Below the pieces are notes generated by a model that made no database searches, was not told the origin of the DNA, and saw only the letters and a program-made list of their open reading frames with translations. Shown piece by piece: positions 35,341 through 47,489 of a DNA stretch of 64,000 nucleotides (within the stretch, counting starts at the first letter, position 1; each line of letters starts with the position of its first letter). The stretch is from Gordionus sp. m RMFG-2023. Lineage: Eukaryota; Nematomorpha; Gordioida; Chordodea; Parachordodidae. The stretch is from the NCBI RefSeq assembly GCF_954871325.1, contig NC_088779.1, forward strand, positions 24,104,869 to 24,168,868. Direction: 5' to 3'. The position numbers and the translations under genes are program-made.

Positions 35341-35832
35341 TAAAAATAAATAGTTCAAATAAATAATTTTTTTTGATGATTAAGTGATTTGTTATAAATA
35401 AAAAAATAATAATATTTTTAAAATAATAATGCAATTTAAAATTAAAAAAAATCATTTTGGATTGGTTATTTTTTTGTAAAAATTATTAAATTGATTATTT
35501 AGAGAAAATAAGTGATTTAAATTATAAAAAAAATAATTAAAAATAAAAAAGAAGTAGTATCACCATAGAGTCATGAAGAGTCAATGCTTAGACAATTGGA
35601 ACGTCAGAGTCGAATTCTTTGCTTTGCCAAGTTTTTGATAAATTTTTGTCTCCATCTTACTTCAATAATCTTAATATTCTAAGAAATTTTTTTATCTTCC
35701 GTCATTATTTATTCTTGGAAAAGATAAATTACCTCTACTGATAAAAATCGATAAATTACCTTAATCTGATTTGCCATTTTTATTTATTATCTGCTTTAGC
35801 TGAGTTACGACGTAAGGCCTGATATGAGCTAG
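35341..35832. other. AT-rich stretch, nothing recognised
   Basis: No gene, repeat end or RNA structure could be identified. Confidence 0.3.
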
Positions 35833-36146
35833 CGAGGTTGATATATATTTTAAAAAAACAATTTAATACTCCAAAATTTTTAGAAAAACCATCATATTTT
35901 AATTTAATATTCAATCAAAATGGGCAAGTTAAAAATATTTTTAAAAAGATTGATATCAAAGAAACATTAATCCGATTGGTTTCAAAATATAATCCTGGTT
36001 TACTTTTAATTATTTTTCTGACAAAAATTTATTTATTTAATTTATCTTTATTTTGCAAATTGTGTCAAGGTGAAATTGAAGATTTGAGCAATAAAATATA
36101 TATATTAAATGCTCCATCTAACTGCCTTACAGCTATAAATAAATGA
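35833..36146 (+). CDS. possible exon of an unrecognised gene
   Basis: An open frame of 104 codons plus a two-base lead follows an acceptor-like ..gagctag and ends at TGA 36144-36146. There is no ATG at the front. It encodes a lysine- and asparagine-rich segment, a hydrophobic stretch (PGLLLIIFLTKIYLFNL) and two cysteines (FCKLCQ). No family is recognised. The length is only modestly above chance for this composition. Confidence 0.22.
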
Positions 36147-36654
36147 TATTTTCTTTAAGCTAGGCCTGAATTATTAAGCCCTAACCTGGCTTGAATTTTT
36201 GAGATCATACCATCTTGTTCAGGGCCGAGCTAGGCCTACAATTCTCTGATTAATAATATTCAACTTATTTTCTCATTCAAAAAATCAATATGGCCAAATG
36301 CGATAATTATTATCATTTATTTCGTTTCATTGCTTTAATTTGTATATTTGTAACAACATGATTATAATAATGACGTATTGAATTATTTTTTTTATCTATT
36401 TATTTTGCCCTGAGTACATAAAAAACATATACAAATTTTTATAAAGTAAAAAGATATATAAACAAAACAAAATACAAGTAAACCCCCTTACCTACAGAAA
36501 AAATAATAATTTAATAATCGATAAAATATCAGTATTTTTGAATTAAGAATTCATTATATACATATTTTTTTTTAATATGGAGGAATGTCAAAGTGTTATT
36601 TTATTTGGTCATCAGTATAAATAATAATTTTTTAAAAAATGTGTATTTAAAATC

Positions 36655-36995
36655 TGAGACCTGCAAATCTCACTCTGAACCAGAAAAATTATTTTTTTTA
36701 AAAAAATCATCTGGACTGAGTTAAAAATAAAACAAACACCCCGAGAAAGGCCTAATAAAAATTTTTGCAAAAAATATTTATTTACTTCTACTATTTTTCA
36801 AGTTTCCTTTGAAAAATTTTTACTAAATTACATTCGAAGAATACGAAATTTTAAAAATTCCGACCAATTCAGAATAAAAAATTCTTGGCTTATCGGGCCA
36901 AGCCAAAAATAATTTTCGTAAAAAAAAGCCAAGCTTGAAAATGGAAAACTATGAAAATCAGGGCCGAGGTTAATTTGACCTCTGTAGGTCTCTGA
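36655..36995. repeat. GC-boxed repeat, TGAGACCTGCAAATC end
   Basis: The left end TGAGACCTGCAAATC and right end ..gtaggtctctga are inverse versions of the end motif seen at 9862, 23615 and 61465. Inside are GGGCC and AAGCC boxes. Further boxed fragments flank it (36160-36245 and 37128-37205). No convincing target duplication was found. Confidence 0.55.
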
Positions 36996-37209
36996 CTCGG
37001 AATATGTAAAAAATTATTAATTATACGTCTAAAAAATAACCTACAAATTTTTCGCGATTTTATAGGATTTAAATAATTATTTTAAAATAGCTAATCAAAT
37101 ACTCTTAAAATATTGATATTGCACGGGCCGGACAATATATAGATAAAAAAAAGCAGGCCTTTCAAATCTCAGATTTAGCACAAAATTTTAATAGGCCACC
37201 AGGGCGCTA

Positions 37210-38221
37210 AAATAATATTATTTTGAATTTTAATAATATGATTATTTCTACCTATTTTAAAAACTGTCTAACTAAAATACTAAAAAAATAAATAATATAG
37301 TAAATTTACAAAAAATTAAACAAGTTATTTATAATATCGTTAACGGAACGAGTCGTATGAAGTTTGTTTTTTTTTGAAAACTTTTGACAAACTATGAACG
37401 CTTTCCTTTTTTTTGACAAATAGGCGGGGTGGATAAATAATTAAGGGAGGGACGGGTAACTTGTGCAAAAGTTCCTAAAGGGCTTAGCGGGGCATGGTTT
37501 TCAGATTTCCAATTTGTATTATAAAAATCTATTTCTCGTCAAAATATTTGTCATTTTTTCAAAAATATTTTGAGGTAAACGGTCGGGTTCTATCAAACTT
37601 AAACCAGACCAATTGATAGTCATATCTTTTTTCGAGGACCGCTGTCCGGACTGGTTTTTTACTTATTTTTCACTTTTATTTATATTTAGGATTGCTTTAC
37701 TATTCAATTTTTTATAAAATTTTTTAGTAAATTTTTGTGTTTATTTTATATAACTTTTCTAAGAGGAGTTTTAGTATTTTTGATTTTTTTTTATAGTTCA
37801 TTTTTATTTTGCAAAATTCTATGAAAACAAAAAGTTTGTCAAAAAAAAGAGTCTACTTTTAAATTAAATTTATTTTATTTGATATTGTTAAAATATAAAA
37901 TACTTTTTTAATTTATAAAATGATTTAACAATAATTAAATCAGGAGAAAATAAAAGGAAATTTTTTTAAATAAGAAAATAAAATGATTGGGGTATTTATT
38001 TTAGGGTCTAAACCGGTCTATTATTTGAGGCTGTGGTCTGTTCCATGTGTATCGGTTGGAACTGGATCAGAGACCGGATTACAATCTTCATTATCTACCT
38101 GTAAGATTATTTATTGAATCTCATTTAATTGATATAAAAATTAATAAATATTGCAAACCCTGATAGGAATATAATTTAATTAATTCAAATCGATTATATT
38201 AATGAATTGATGGTTAAAGTT
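37210..38221. other. AT-rich stretch with scattered GC-richer patches
   Basis: Patches such as ccgctgtccggactgg (37640) and ggatcagagaccgg (38065) hint at decayed repeats, but no ends pair. No coding sequence was seen. Confidence 0.35.
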
Positions 38222-38412
38222 ACTCCTCATTCATAGTTAGCGCGAATTCGCGGAAAATTATACAAAATATGTTCTATCGCTGCAAATTCGCTCTAACTGT
38301 AAATGAGGAGACCCTTATATCACAGTCAGCACGAATTTGCGGTGGAGTATATGTATTTTTGTGTATTTTCGCCTACTTTGCAGCGAATTCACGTGAACTG
38401 TGAATGCAGGGT
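38222..38412. repeat. two adjacent hairpin MITEs
   Basis: The first hairpin, 38222-38310, has arms ctcctcattcatagttagcg and their inverse ending gaggag. The second, 38311-38412, has arms starting accctt..cacagt and ending actgtgaatgcagggt. Both arms share the gcgaattcgc-like core, so these are two related hairpins side by side. A half copy of the same arm lies at 43030-43075. Confidence 0.75.
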
Positions 38413-39699
38413 TAGTCAGATTCTTTTAAAATTTGATTCAATGATTGGTAAAATACACTAAATTTATTATTTATAATGAAAATAAAAAACTGATAATTTT
38501 ATTGAACATTGATATTTTATAATTTATTATATTAGTAAAAATTTTAAAAATACTGATAATTTTATGATCATATTATGTTGTAATTTAGAATAATTTTATT
38601 CTCACTTAATTCTTTTTTTAAAATCTATGTCCATTTATTATTTCTATATTTAATTTAAATTTTAACAATTAAAAAAACTATATAAAATATAAAATTATGT
38701 TAAGATAAGGGGGGGGGCAAATTTCCTAAAAAATAACAATCATTAGATTTAATGCATGTTTTTCTTAAGAAAAGGACTTATTTGACCTCATGTGTGAATT
38801 CGCATTTATGGCCCAGCTTATTGAAAAAATGTTAGGAGCACAATGTCCACTGGCATAATAATAAGGTTAATATTTTTTATACAGGGTTTAACAACAAATC
38901 TTCAAATATATATTATATTTTAATATTGTTATTTTAATACTATGTCGTTCGTAAGGTCGTTCGAAGACAATGAACCTATTTAACTTGGCATATGTCGTAT
39001 TGAGATATGGAATCCGTCGAGATGCGGAACTCTCGCATTTACATCGTCTAACTGAAGGACCGGAAATGTATTTCAGCTAGCATAGAGTACTTAGTGTTTC
39101 AGACGATTTTGCCAATTTTTGCTATGAACTTTTGAACTAGTTTAATTCATTTATATCAATTTTTGTACGTATAATTTTCACATAAATTTTAAAAAAATAT
39201 ATACAAAATTTCATGGCGGAAATTAAACTGAAATTTATAAAGTAGGTACTTTCCACATCCTGGAATATGTCTCCAGTAAAAACAGTTTTTAAACATTTTA
39301 AAAAAACCTTCAGTAAATTATTTAAAATCTAGATATTCCGTGGATTTTATATCCCAATATAACACATATAAAAAGTATAGCAGCCTTCGCGAAGACTTAT
39401 AAAAACATACTTCATATCATTTTTACCTTTTCATCTTATCAAAAAATAAATAATTACTCCGCCAGCTTTGAATAAATATACTTATTTATTATAATAAAAC
39501 ATTCTAAACATTTTACGAATAAAAACTTTAAATCAATATAATATAAAATATCTTAAGATTTTTAATCTATTTTTTTTTAAAAAAATGAATATTTCGCGCT
39601 TTATCACCCTTGTAAAAAAAATCAAATATCAGGATATTTCAGCATTAGCAATGAATTTCTCCTCATAATAACAATTCTAAATTAATTTATTAAAGTTAA
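38413..39699. other. AT-rich stretch with a weak inverted-repeat region
   Basis: Between about 38945 and 39415 an imperfect palindrome can be traced (cggaaatgtatttcag.. against ..ctggaatatgtctcc) with terminal gtaaggtcgttcgaagac, loosely like the element at 30398. The rest shows nothing. Confidence 0.35.
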
Positions 39700-39860
39700 G
39701 GGACTTGCGCGTACGCAAATCCCAACTACCAGAAATTATGCGCTCGAGTTACCCGCATTTGGGGTAATCGTAGCCTTCAACTACACCAATAGTGCAATGG
39801 CAAAGCCTCCGACTAAGGGAACCGCCTTCATGATCACGGTTGCCCTCGCGCCAGGTAAGT
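39700..39860 (-). ncRNA. RNU1: U1 snRNA, canonical copy B
   Basis: A 161-nt RNA reads on the minus strand from 39860. The 5' end ACUUACCUGG is the canonical splice-site pairing sequence. Then come the U1-70K loop GAUCAUGAAGG, the U1A loop CCAUUGCACU, a stem-loop 3 region around ACCCCAAAUGCGGGU, the Sm-type site AUAAUUUCUGGUAG (human AUAAUUUGUGGUAG), and a final stem of nine pairs around UACG. The length and order match animal U1 (human 164 nt). It is the more likely main U1 of the pair. The same 13-mer as in copy A lies 239 nt upstream. Confidence 0.95.
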
Positions 39861-40098
39861 GAAGATGCTAAATTTGTGATCATTATATATAATAATATAT
39901 TTCAGGTATTATACAACTTTTTAATGCGAAATATCTAATTAATTTAAAAGATTTTACATTTCAAAATACTTAGTACTAAAATAATTTCAATATAAATTTT
40001 TAAAATTTTTTAAATTTGTAGAAATTATAAGTTTTATTACAGCATTTCATTTAATATTTATGTTTAATATTTTAAAAATCTATATAATAATTCCCGCT

Positions 40099-40111
40099 AG
40101 GTAGCGTATTA
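40099..40111 (-). promoter_or_regulatory. shared U1 upstream element, copy B
   Basis: On the minus strand it reads TAATACGCTACCT, 12 of 13 identical to the element above U1 copy A and at the same spacing. It is probably part of the snRNA promoter. I could not identify a convincing proximal element at about 50-60 nt upstream that both copies share. Confidence 0.6.
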
Positions 40112-40526
40112 GTATAATATTAATTTTTATTTTTATTTATATTTTATTTATTTATTTTAATATTACAATATATTCTTTTATTTATATTTTATTTATTTAT
40201 TTTAATATTACAATATATTTTTTTATTTTTCTTTTATTTTATTTTACTGCAGGCATTTTCGCTGACCATAAAAATGATATGCGTTGTTAATTTTCTTTTC
40301 GATATAATAATTGTATTTAATGTGAAAAATTAATTTAAAAAAATTTTTTTCTTATTCTCACGGACCAGGTGTCAATATAATAGTTTTTCTTTGCACAAAA
40401 AAAATAACTAATTTTTTAAATAAAATTTAGCTGGTTTATATTATTTGATATTTATCTTTAGTCTATATTATTATATCTCATTTTTATTTTAACTCAATCA
40501 ACTTTGAAATCATCTTTTATCACAAT

Positions 40527-43500
40527 CAAGATTGGCAGTAACGTGAATACATGTATTTAAAATACTAATTATACTTTTTTTTTATATTTGTATTTAAGTA
40601 TTTATTTGAATATTTTTAGAAAATATTTTAATATTTGTATTTTAAATACTTAAAAATAAAATATATTTTTTATTAAGATTTCACGATTTTTAGATGAATA
40701 CACATTTTTTTATTATAATTTGTATTATAAAATATAAATCCGTATTTAATTATTTTGTGACCCAAATTAGAAAAAGTTAACAATTTACATTTTTAAATCT
40801 TATTTTATCTTTAAAATGAGTATTACCAAAAAATAAAATTTTAATTGAAGATGAGAAAGATATAGTAATTGAAGAATAGTATAAGATATTTTTGCGGGAA
40901 TTCTGTGAAAACGTCAACTTCCTATAAATGTAATTTGCCAATTTTGAACAAAAAACTTCCCAAAATATAATCAAAAATAAATAATATAATGAAATTTAAA
41001 TATATTATTTGTAGTGTTGTTAAAGTAACTAGTTACTAACATTTTTTGCTAAAAAATAACTGTTACTAGATATATTTTAAAAATTGTAACTAGTTATATT
41101 TTTGGGAATGTAACTGCCAAAAGTAACTCGTTACTTTTAAAAATATATATGTATAAATCTAAATAATATATTCTAATAATTAATTTTATTTTTAATATGT
41201 TTTTTTTAAAAAATAATATAACTATTTATTAAAATTATTTGAACTACATCTATATTCTATGTAAAAATATATAATTAAAAGAAGAGAAATAAAATAATGT
41301 ATTTAGGTTTGGTCGGTGCGACAAATTTTGATTGATATTCTTTGTCGTAGGTAGAAACCTTTTTTGGATCACCTGTGATTAAACATAATCTTTGCACATT
41401 GTATTGAATAATTTTAGGGCTTGGGGTCCAAATGATCCACAAGTGTCTGAGGGTACCAGAACAAACAAAATATTATTAAGGTGGCTATATTTATTTGTTT
41501 TTGTATTTTCAGCTTTCGTGATAGAGTTAAAATAAAAAGATCTGGCAAAACGATCTAAACATATATAATTCCAAGCGAGGGGTATAACTTGGTTCCAAGG
41601 GAGTAGCTTTGTGCTAAATTAATTTTAAATTAAATTTAAAATTTTGTTTAAATGTCTGATTGTGTTTGCAAAGAATATGTCCAAATAAATGCTCGGTTTT
41701 ATAATTTTGTATCCAAATTCAAGTAATAAACCTATTTTTTAATATTATATTTTCCTTACAAATTAAGCACAATATTTTCGATATTTTTTGCCCTCAAGTT
41801 GCTGGCAATATTTATACTCTGGAATTTCATAAGTTATAAATGTATTTTTTTTTAAATTTTACTAAATTTGAGCATAAAACTTAGTATAAGGAAAGACAAA
41901 AATTATTTTGGAATTAAATAATTTTTGTATAAAATGCTAAATTAGTCATCATTAATACTAATAAGAAAAGACCAAGACTATGAAAGAAAAACAAAATATT
42001 ATAATGCAGCAGATATCAAATATCATTTCCTTCAACAAAAGATTAATCAAATAACCTTAATTCTATAGACTAATTTAATTTTTTGAAAATTGGGTAATTA
42101 TCCTGGGTATTTTTGTCATAGTCCTCTTGTTCAGGTTTTTTGCCTTCTAAAAAAATAGGTAAATTCTATGATCTAAAGTAATGCATATATAATTAAATAA
42201 AAAATAAATTATCTAATACCCTTTCCTTATTATTCTTATTATAAATTTCTTGACAAAAAAAACTCCAATATTAAGCATTTCTATTTGAATTAACATTAAA
42301 AAATATATATTTGCAATAAGTTTAAAATAAATATTTGCAACAACTGTATATATAAATATCATATTTGCAAATATTTGAGTGAAAAAATTATTAATTCATA
42401 ATACATAACCTGAAATCCATGTTTAGAATTAATAGACCATTTTAAAATTTATAAGAACCAGAAAGTAACTTATAATGTAACTGTAACTAATAACTAGTTA
42501 CATTTATAAAAGTGTAACTTTTAACTGTAACTAGTTATATTTTTACCAATGTAACTAGTAACTGTAACTAGTTATGTTTCAAAAGTAACTTTAACAACAC
42601 TAAATATTTGCAGTTATATCATTTATGTGATTATGCTACTGCTGCAACTATAATATATTATTTTATAATGTTTATGTAAAAAATATATATAACAAAAAAA
42701 AAATTATTTAATTTTTTAAAAATTGATGGTGTGGTTCTTAAAAAGTCAAGCTGCAAAAAATATTCTTCAAAGGATTTATCTGTGCAAAAGGTTTTCGTAA
42801 AAGTATCTGTATTAAAAATTTCCCCAAAATATTTTATAATGTTTAGGAAATTTTCAAAAAAAATGTAAATATAAATACAAATATTCTTTAAAGTATTTGA
42901 ATATGAATACAAATTTTTTTTTTTAAAAAAAAAAAATTCATTATAAATATCAGTATTAAATACCCAGAAATTTTTTTTAAAAAAGTATTTAGATACTTGT
43001 TAGAAATCGATAACAATTTATTTTACTTACCCTGCATTCATAGTTAGCGCGAACGCAAATTCGCTGCGAACTATCAGCTGATCAATCTAAACTTTATTAC
43101 AAATTTAACATATGGTAATTTAACCAATTAAATTTTGTTAATAATAATATATGGTTGGCAGTATTTTTATTTAGGAATTATATCACGGATACGGATTTAT
43201 TATTATAACATATCATTTAATATAATAGAGCAAACATGTGAATCAATTCCAAATAATTCATTTGTCCTTTTATTTTATTATTTGATTTTAAAAGATATTT
43301 TGAAGAACCTCCTGTCGAATATGGTTAAATGACATGTCAGTGTTGGAGGCTCTTCTCGGAGATAACTAAAAATATCTTATACAGATAATTATCTAAACTC
43401 GATAAAACTAGAATCTATATCTTATTTTAAAAAAAATCTTATTTCTTCCGTCTTGTTTATAGTATGAACATTGTTCATTTTAATATGATAGGATAAAGCA

Positions 43501-44411
43501 AAATCTTGATTCTTTTCTTTAGGCCCACAAAATTAATGTTTGAAGAAATAATAAATTTTCGATATTCACATTTGGTACCGATGATCTATGGAAAGGTTTT
43601 TACCTTAGGCAAAGACTTTCCATCGTCATTTATAAAGCTAATTATATCAATTTCACCTGGAGCCTCCTTCCGAGAAAGCTAATTTAATTTTTTTTTAAAA
43701 ATTCATTTTACATATATTTTTTTTGTATATTATTATAAATGTTACAATTCCTTATATGAATTGTAATTAAATTGTCGAAGGCTCGTAGGAGAGACTTTAA
43801 TGAATTTAATGGAACGAAACCAAATCTCGAAATTTATACCACAAAAATAAGTTTCTTGAATTATAAAACCATACACTGACCTTTAATTTTTTCATTTATA
43901 TTCATTTTTTTAATATGCAAAAAAAATTATAAGTATAATAAAAATTCATAAAAAATAATAAAAATTACAAGTATTCATAAAAAATAATTAAAATTACAAG
44001 TCTATTCAAGTTCATAAAAAAATAAATTCCTAGACTGCTTATTCAAATTAATACTTAACAATCGTCGATCACATATTAACAAACTAACAAATTAAATAAA
44101 AATATAATTTATATTCAAATTAATACTTAACAATCGTCGATCACATATTCACAAAGCGAATATAACACTAACATTTATATATTTTTTTAAATATTATTAT
44201 AAAGAACTTGTTTTGATTCGAATTTATAATAATATAATATAAACTAAATACTTGTGTTTGTATTTATTTCACATATTAATAAATATAAGACACTTTTTAA
44301 ATTTTAGTATTTAAAAAAAAATGTACTCTCTAAATTATTCAAATGAATACTAAATATAAATATACAAAATTATTTGGTATTTTAAATATATTAGGATACT
44401 GCCAAACCCTC
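40527..44411 (-). mobile_element. hAT transposon fossil (CAGGGTTGGCAGTA family), 3.9 kb
   Basis: The left end caagattggcagtaacgtga and right end ..actgccaaaccctc are inverses of the CAGGGTTGGGCAGTA end type also seen at 56645-58718. The flanking 8-mers atcacaat and attacaat match at 7 of 8. Just inside the ends are the aaatac/gtattt runs typical of this family. A minus-strand piece near 40800-40890 (SSSIKILFFGNTHFKDK) resembles the dimerisation block of the related transposase. The coding part is largely gone. A second hAT-like element (41012-42602) sits inside, as does a half MITE at 43030-43075. Confidence 0.75.
41012..42602. mobile_element. long TAGTGTTG-type hAT element with TAACTAGTTA arms
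   Basis: It is 1591 bp long, starting TAGTGTTGTTAAAGTAACTA and ending with the inverse. The flanking 8-mers attatttg and aatatttg match at 7 of 8. Both ends carry repeated gtaactagttac palindromes over about 120 nt. The outermost ten bases match those of the 220-bp MITEs, but the interior is unrelated. No transposase was recognised. Confidence 0.85.
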
Positions 44412-44596
44412 ATTACAATAAGAAAGTTTTATAACTTAATGTTAATTTTTATGTTTTTTGAGAATTCTTTTTTTTAAATTAAAATTTTTTATTTGATAAA
44501 CTAAATCTCCTGCCCCATTAATTCCAATTCGGAGTCGGTTTTCAAAATTCATGCCAATTCTAATATTTGAACCGGAAACTTTTTGTTTATGAGATA

Positions 44597-44950
44597 GTGG
44601 GCGGCGCTATATTCTTATTTTAATTTAGTTTTAATTCTATCTATAATATAACTTAACATTTTTCCCCATTAGTATATTTTTTTAACTGGTGATCAATTTG
44701 CATCTAATAAGATTTATTTTTTTTCACATTAAACTAACTGTACACCTTAAAAGGCTTAAAATATTTTTGTAAAGTGGGCGGCGCTATATTCTTATTTTAA
44801 TTTAGTTTTAATTCTATCTATAATATAACTTAACATTTTTCCCCATTAGTATATTTTTTTAACTGGTGATCAATTTGCATCTAATAAGATTTATTTTTTT
44901 TCACATTAAACTAACTGTACACCTTAAAAGGCTTAAAATATTTTTGTAAA
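44597..44950. repeat. perfect tandem duplication, 177-bp unit
   Basis: Units 44597-44773 and 44774-44950 appear identical base for base (gtgggcggcgctatattc...atatttttgtaaa). In this quickly decaying background it must be very recent, or an assembly artefact. Confidence 0.92.
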
Positions 44951-44989
44951 AGTTAAAAATCAATTAAAAAAGGAATTATACAACTTTCT

Positions 44990-47130
44990 TCCAGTCTAAT
45001 TGATCGTCTCTTATCCTTGTTCATGATTTATTAGCTAGATATCTTATCTTGGTTTGATCGACTAAGCTCAGCCGCCTTGATCGGTACGGTTTGGTTTTTT
45101 CTGTTTTAGCGGCTTTGTTTTTATTGTTCTAGATGGATCACCTCTGTATCTTAATTTTACAGCTCTGCATGTCTGATGCTGACTTCATAGGCTAGGTCGG
45201 CTTAGATACCTAAATCGGTTGGGTACCGCTTGGTTTCATTTGTCGTCATTAGCTTAGATAATTTTATTCCGAATTGGCTATTTTTGGCCTGCTTGATCTT
45301 GAATGGTACGTCTTATATTTTAATCACTTCGGTACTATTTAGGTTATTTTGTCTTGATTAGCTTGGTAGAGTTAGGCTTCTTCTATTCTTATCTTTATTG
45401 ATAGGCTTTATTCGGCTTGTTCTTGATTTATCGGCTCGATACATTTTATCCTTGATCGGCTAGGTTTGAACTACATTAACTGATTTAATTGGTTATATAG
45501 GTTTTAGTTTCTTCTGTCATCATCGTCTCTGTTCTTCTTGCCCTGGGTTGAACGGCTCTTTTCGGCATGTCCTAGATTAATCGGCTCGGTATGGCCTATT
45601 CTACTTGATAGGCTCGATACGATTTATCTCCTTCTGTCTTGATTCCTTAGTACAGTTTCGTTTCTTTTGCTGTTATCAGCTCTGATATTCTTGTCCATTG
45701 ATCGGTTCAGTTCGGCTTGTTCTTCACTTATCAGATTTATATGGTTTATCCAAATTGTTTGGTTTCTTTTACTCAACATAGACTCTATATATCTTGCCTG
45801 AATTGATTGTCTGTTCGGCTTGTTCTTGATCTATCTGCTCTATACGGCTTATATAGAATAATTTATTCGGTTCAGGTTAGCTGACTTGATCAGTTTTTTT
45901 TCTTCTGTCTCCATTAGTTTTATTACCTCTATAAAACTTAATCTTGATTTCTTTCTTATCCTTGTTTGGTTCGCTGGATTATGTTAAATTGATCGCTGTA
46001 CGGATTAGCTTCTTCTATCTTCAGCGGCTTTCTTTATATCCTGAATTGATTGATGCTGTTTGATTTGACATAGATTAATCAGCTCGCTAGAGCCTATCAT
46101 GGCTTGATCGGCTAAGTTCGATTTGTCCTCTTGTGTCATTATTGACTTGGTACTATTTGGACTCTTCTCTCGTCATCGGCTTGTCCTAGATTGATCGGCT
46201 CTGATCAGCTGCTCGATATGATTTGATCAAAGGTTGAGATTTCTTTGTCTTCAGCGGCTCTGTTTTTCATGTTCTAAATTGATCGGCTCTGTTCTGCTTG
46301 TTCTAAATTTTTCGGCTTAATACGCCTTATCATGATTTAATTGATATTAGTATCTTTTGTCTTCATTATATTTAATCTTCTTTTCCATGGATTAATCGAT
46401 TCTATTTGATTGTTCTTTATTTATGAGATCAACCCGGTTTTGCCTTGATCGGTTTGATTTATGATAGCTGACCTCATCGGTTAGGTAGCTTCTTCTGCCG
46501 ATCGGCTTTGTTCATATCCTAGATTTATCGGCTCAATACGGTTATTTTGTTGATCAGCTTGGCACACTTTGTATTCTTTTATCATCATCGGTTCTATTTC
46601 CCTTTGAATTGATGGGCTTTGTTCGAAATCCTAATATATCGACTCGAACGGCTCATCCTGATTTGATTACGATTAGCTTCTTCTGCCTTGATTGGATTGA
46701 CTCCTTCTGTCGACATCGATTCTTATCTTCTTGTCTTGAATATCTCTGTTTTACTTGATTTATAGGCTCTAACAATTAATCCTGGTTCGTTCGACCTGAT
46801 TAGGGCTTTCTGTATTGAAATTTAATACTGCTTGGCTTCTTTGGTCTTCATTTTCTTTATTTTTCATTTCCTGAATTCATCGGCTATGTTCGGCATTTTC
46901 TTGATTTGTTGGCTTGGTGGTTTGATTTGACTTATCATGTCGTTGTCAGTCTCATTTAGGTTGCTTTCCTTGTCTTCATTTGCTTAGTATTCTTTGGCTT
47001 TCTCTGACTTGATACCTCTGTTCGGGTTAGCTTATTTTGGTTTGATCTGCTCAATTCATCTTTAATCGATCTGTTTGTTAGAGGTATCTTAGATTGATCG
47101 GCTCTAGCTAATTCTTTGCTTAATTGAGTT
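44990..47130. repeat. GC-richer, T-skewed degenerate satellite built on GATCGGCT
   Basis: About 2.1 kb stands out from its surroundings by higher GC (around 40% by eye) and a strong excess of T over A on the plus strand. The motifs gatcggct, ttcggcttgttcttga, ggctcgatacgg, ggtttcttctgtc and atcggctctgtt recur in similar order every 100-160 bp, with sub-spacing of roughly 30-40 bp. No copy is exact and no open frame spans it. It looks like an old tandem array. Confidence 0.8.
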
Positions 47131-47489
47131 GACTTCGAATGACATTATATTATTAATTTTAGCATCCTCCTCTCATTCTTATCTTGCCATCATCATCGTT
47201 TTTACTCTTCACACATTCTAATCCTGATTTGATCTTTTTATTTAAATATTGATCATATTAACTTTAATATCAGAATATAGTAAAATACAGAGTTATAGAG
47301 AAAATCTTCAGTGAAGATATTTGAGCAAGATCTTCGAAGATCGTAAAATTTGAAGATCTTCCCTTTTTTTAAAATTTTGGGCAACAAAATCTTAAAAGTC
47401 TAGATTTTTAAAGATTTTTTATTTAAAAATATTTTTGATCAACAATCTTTAAAGATCTTCATATTATAAAATGTTATAATAAAATATTA

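Noticed and set aside
43135-43332. 65-codon open frame in the hAT at 40527-44411
   Set aside because: Short, isoleucine/tyrosine-rich, no transposase or host similarity.
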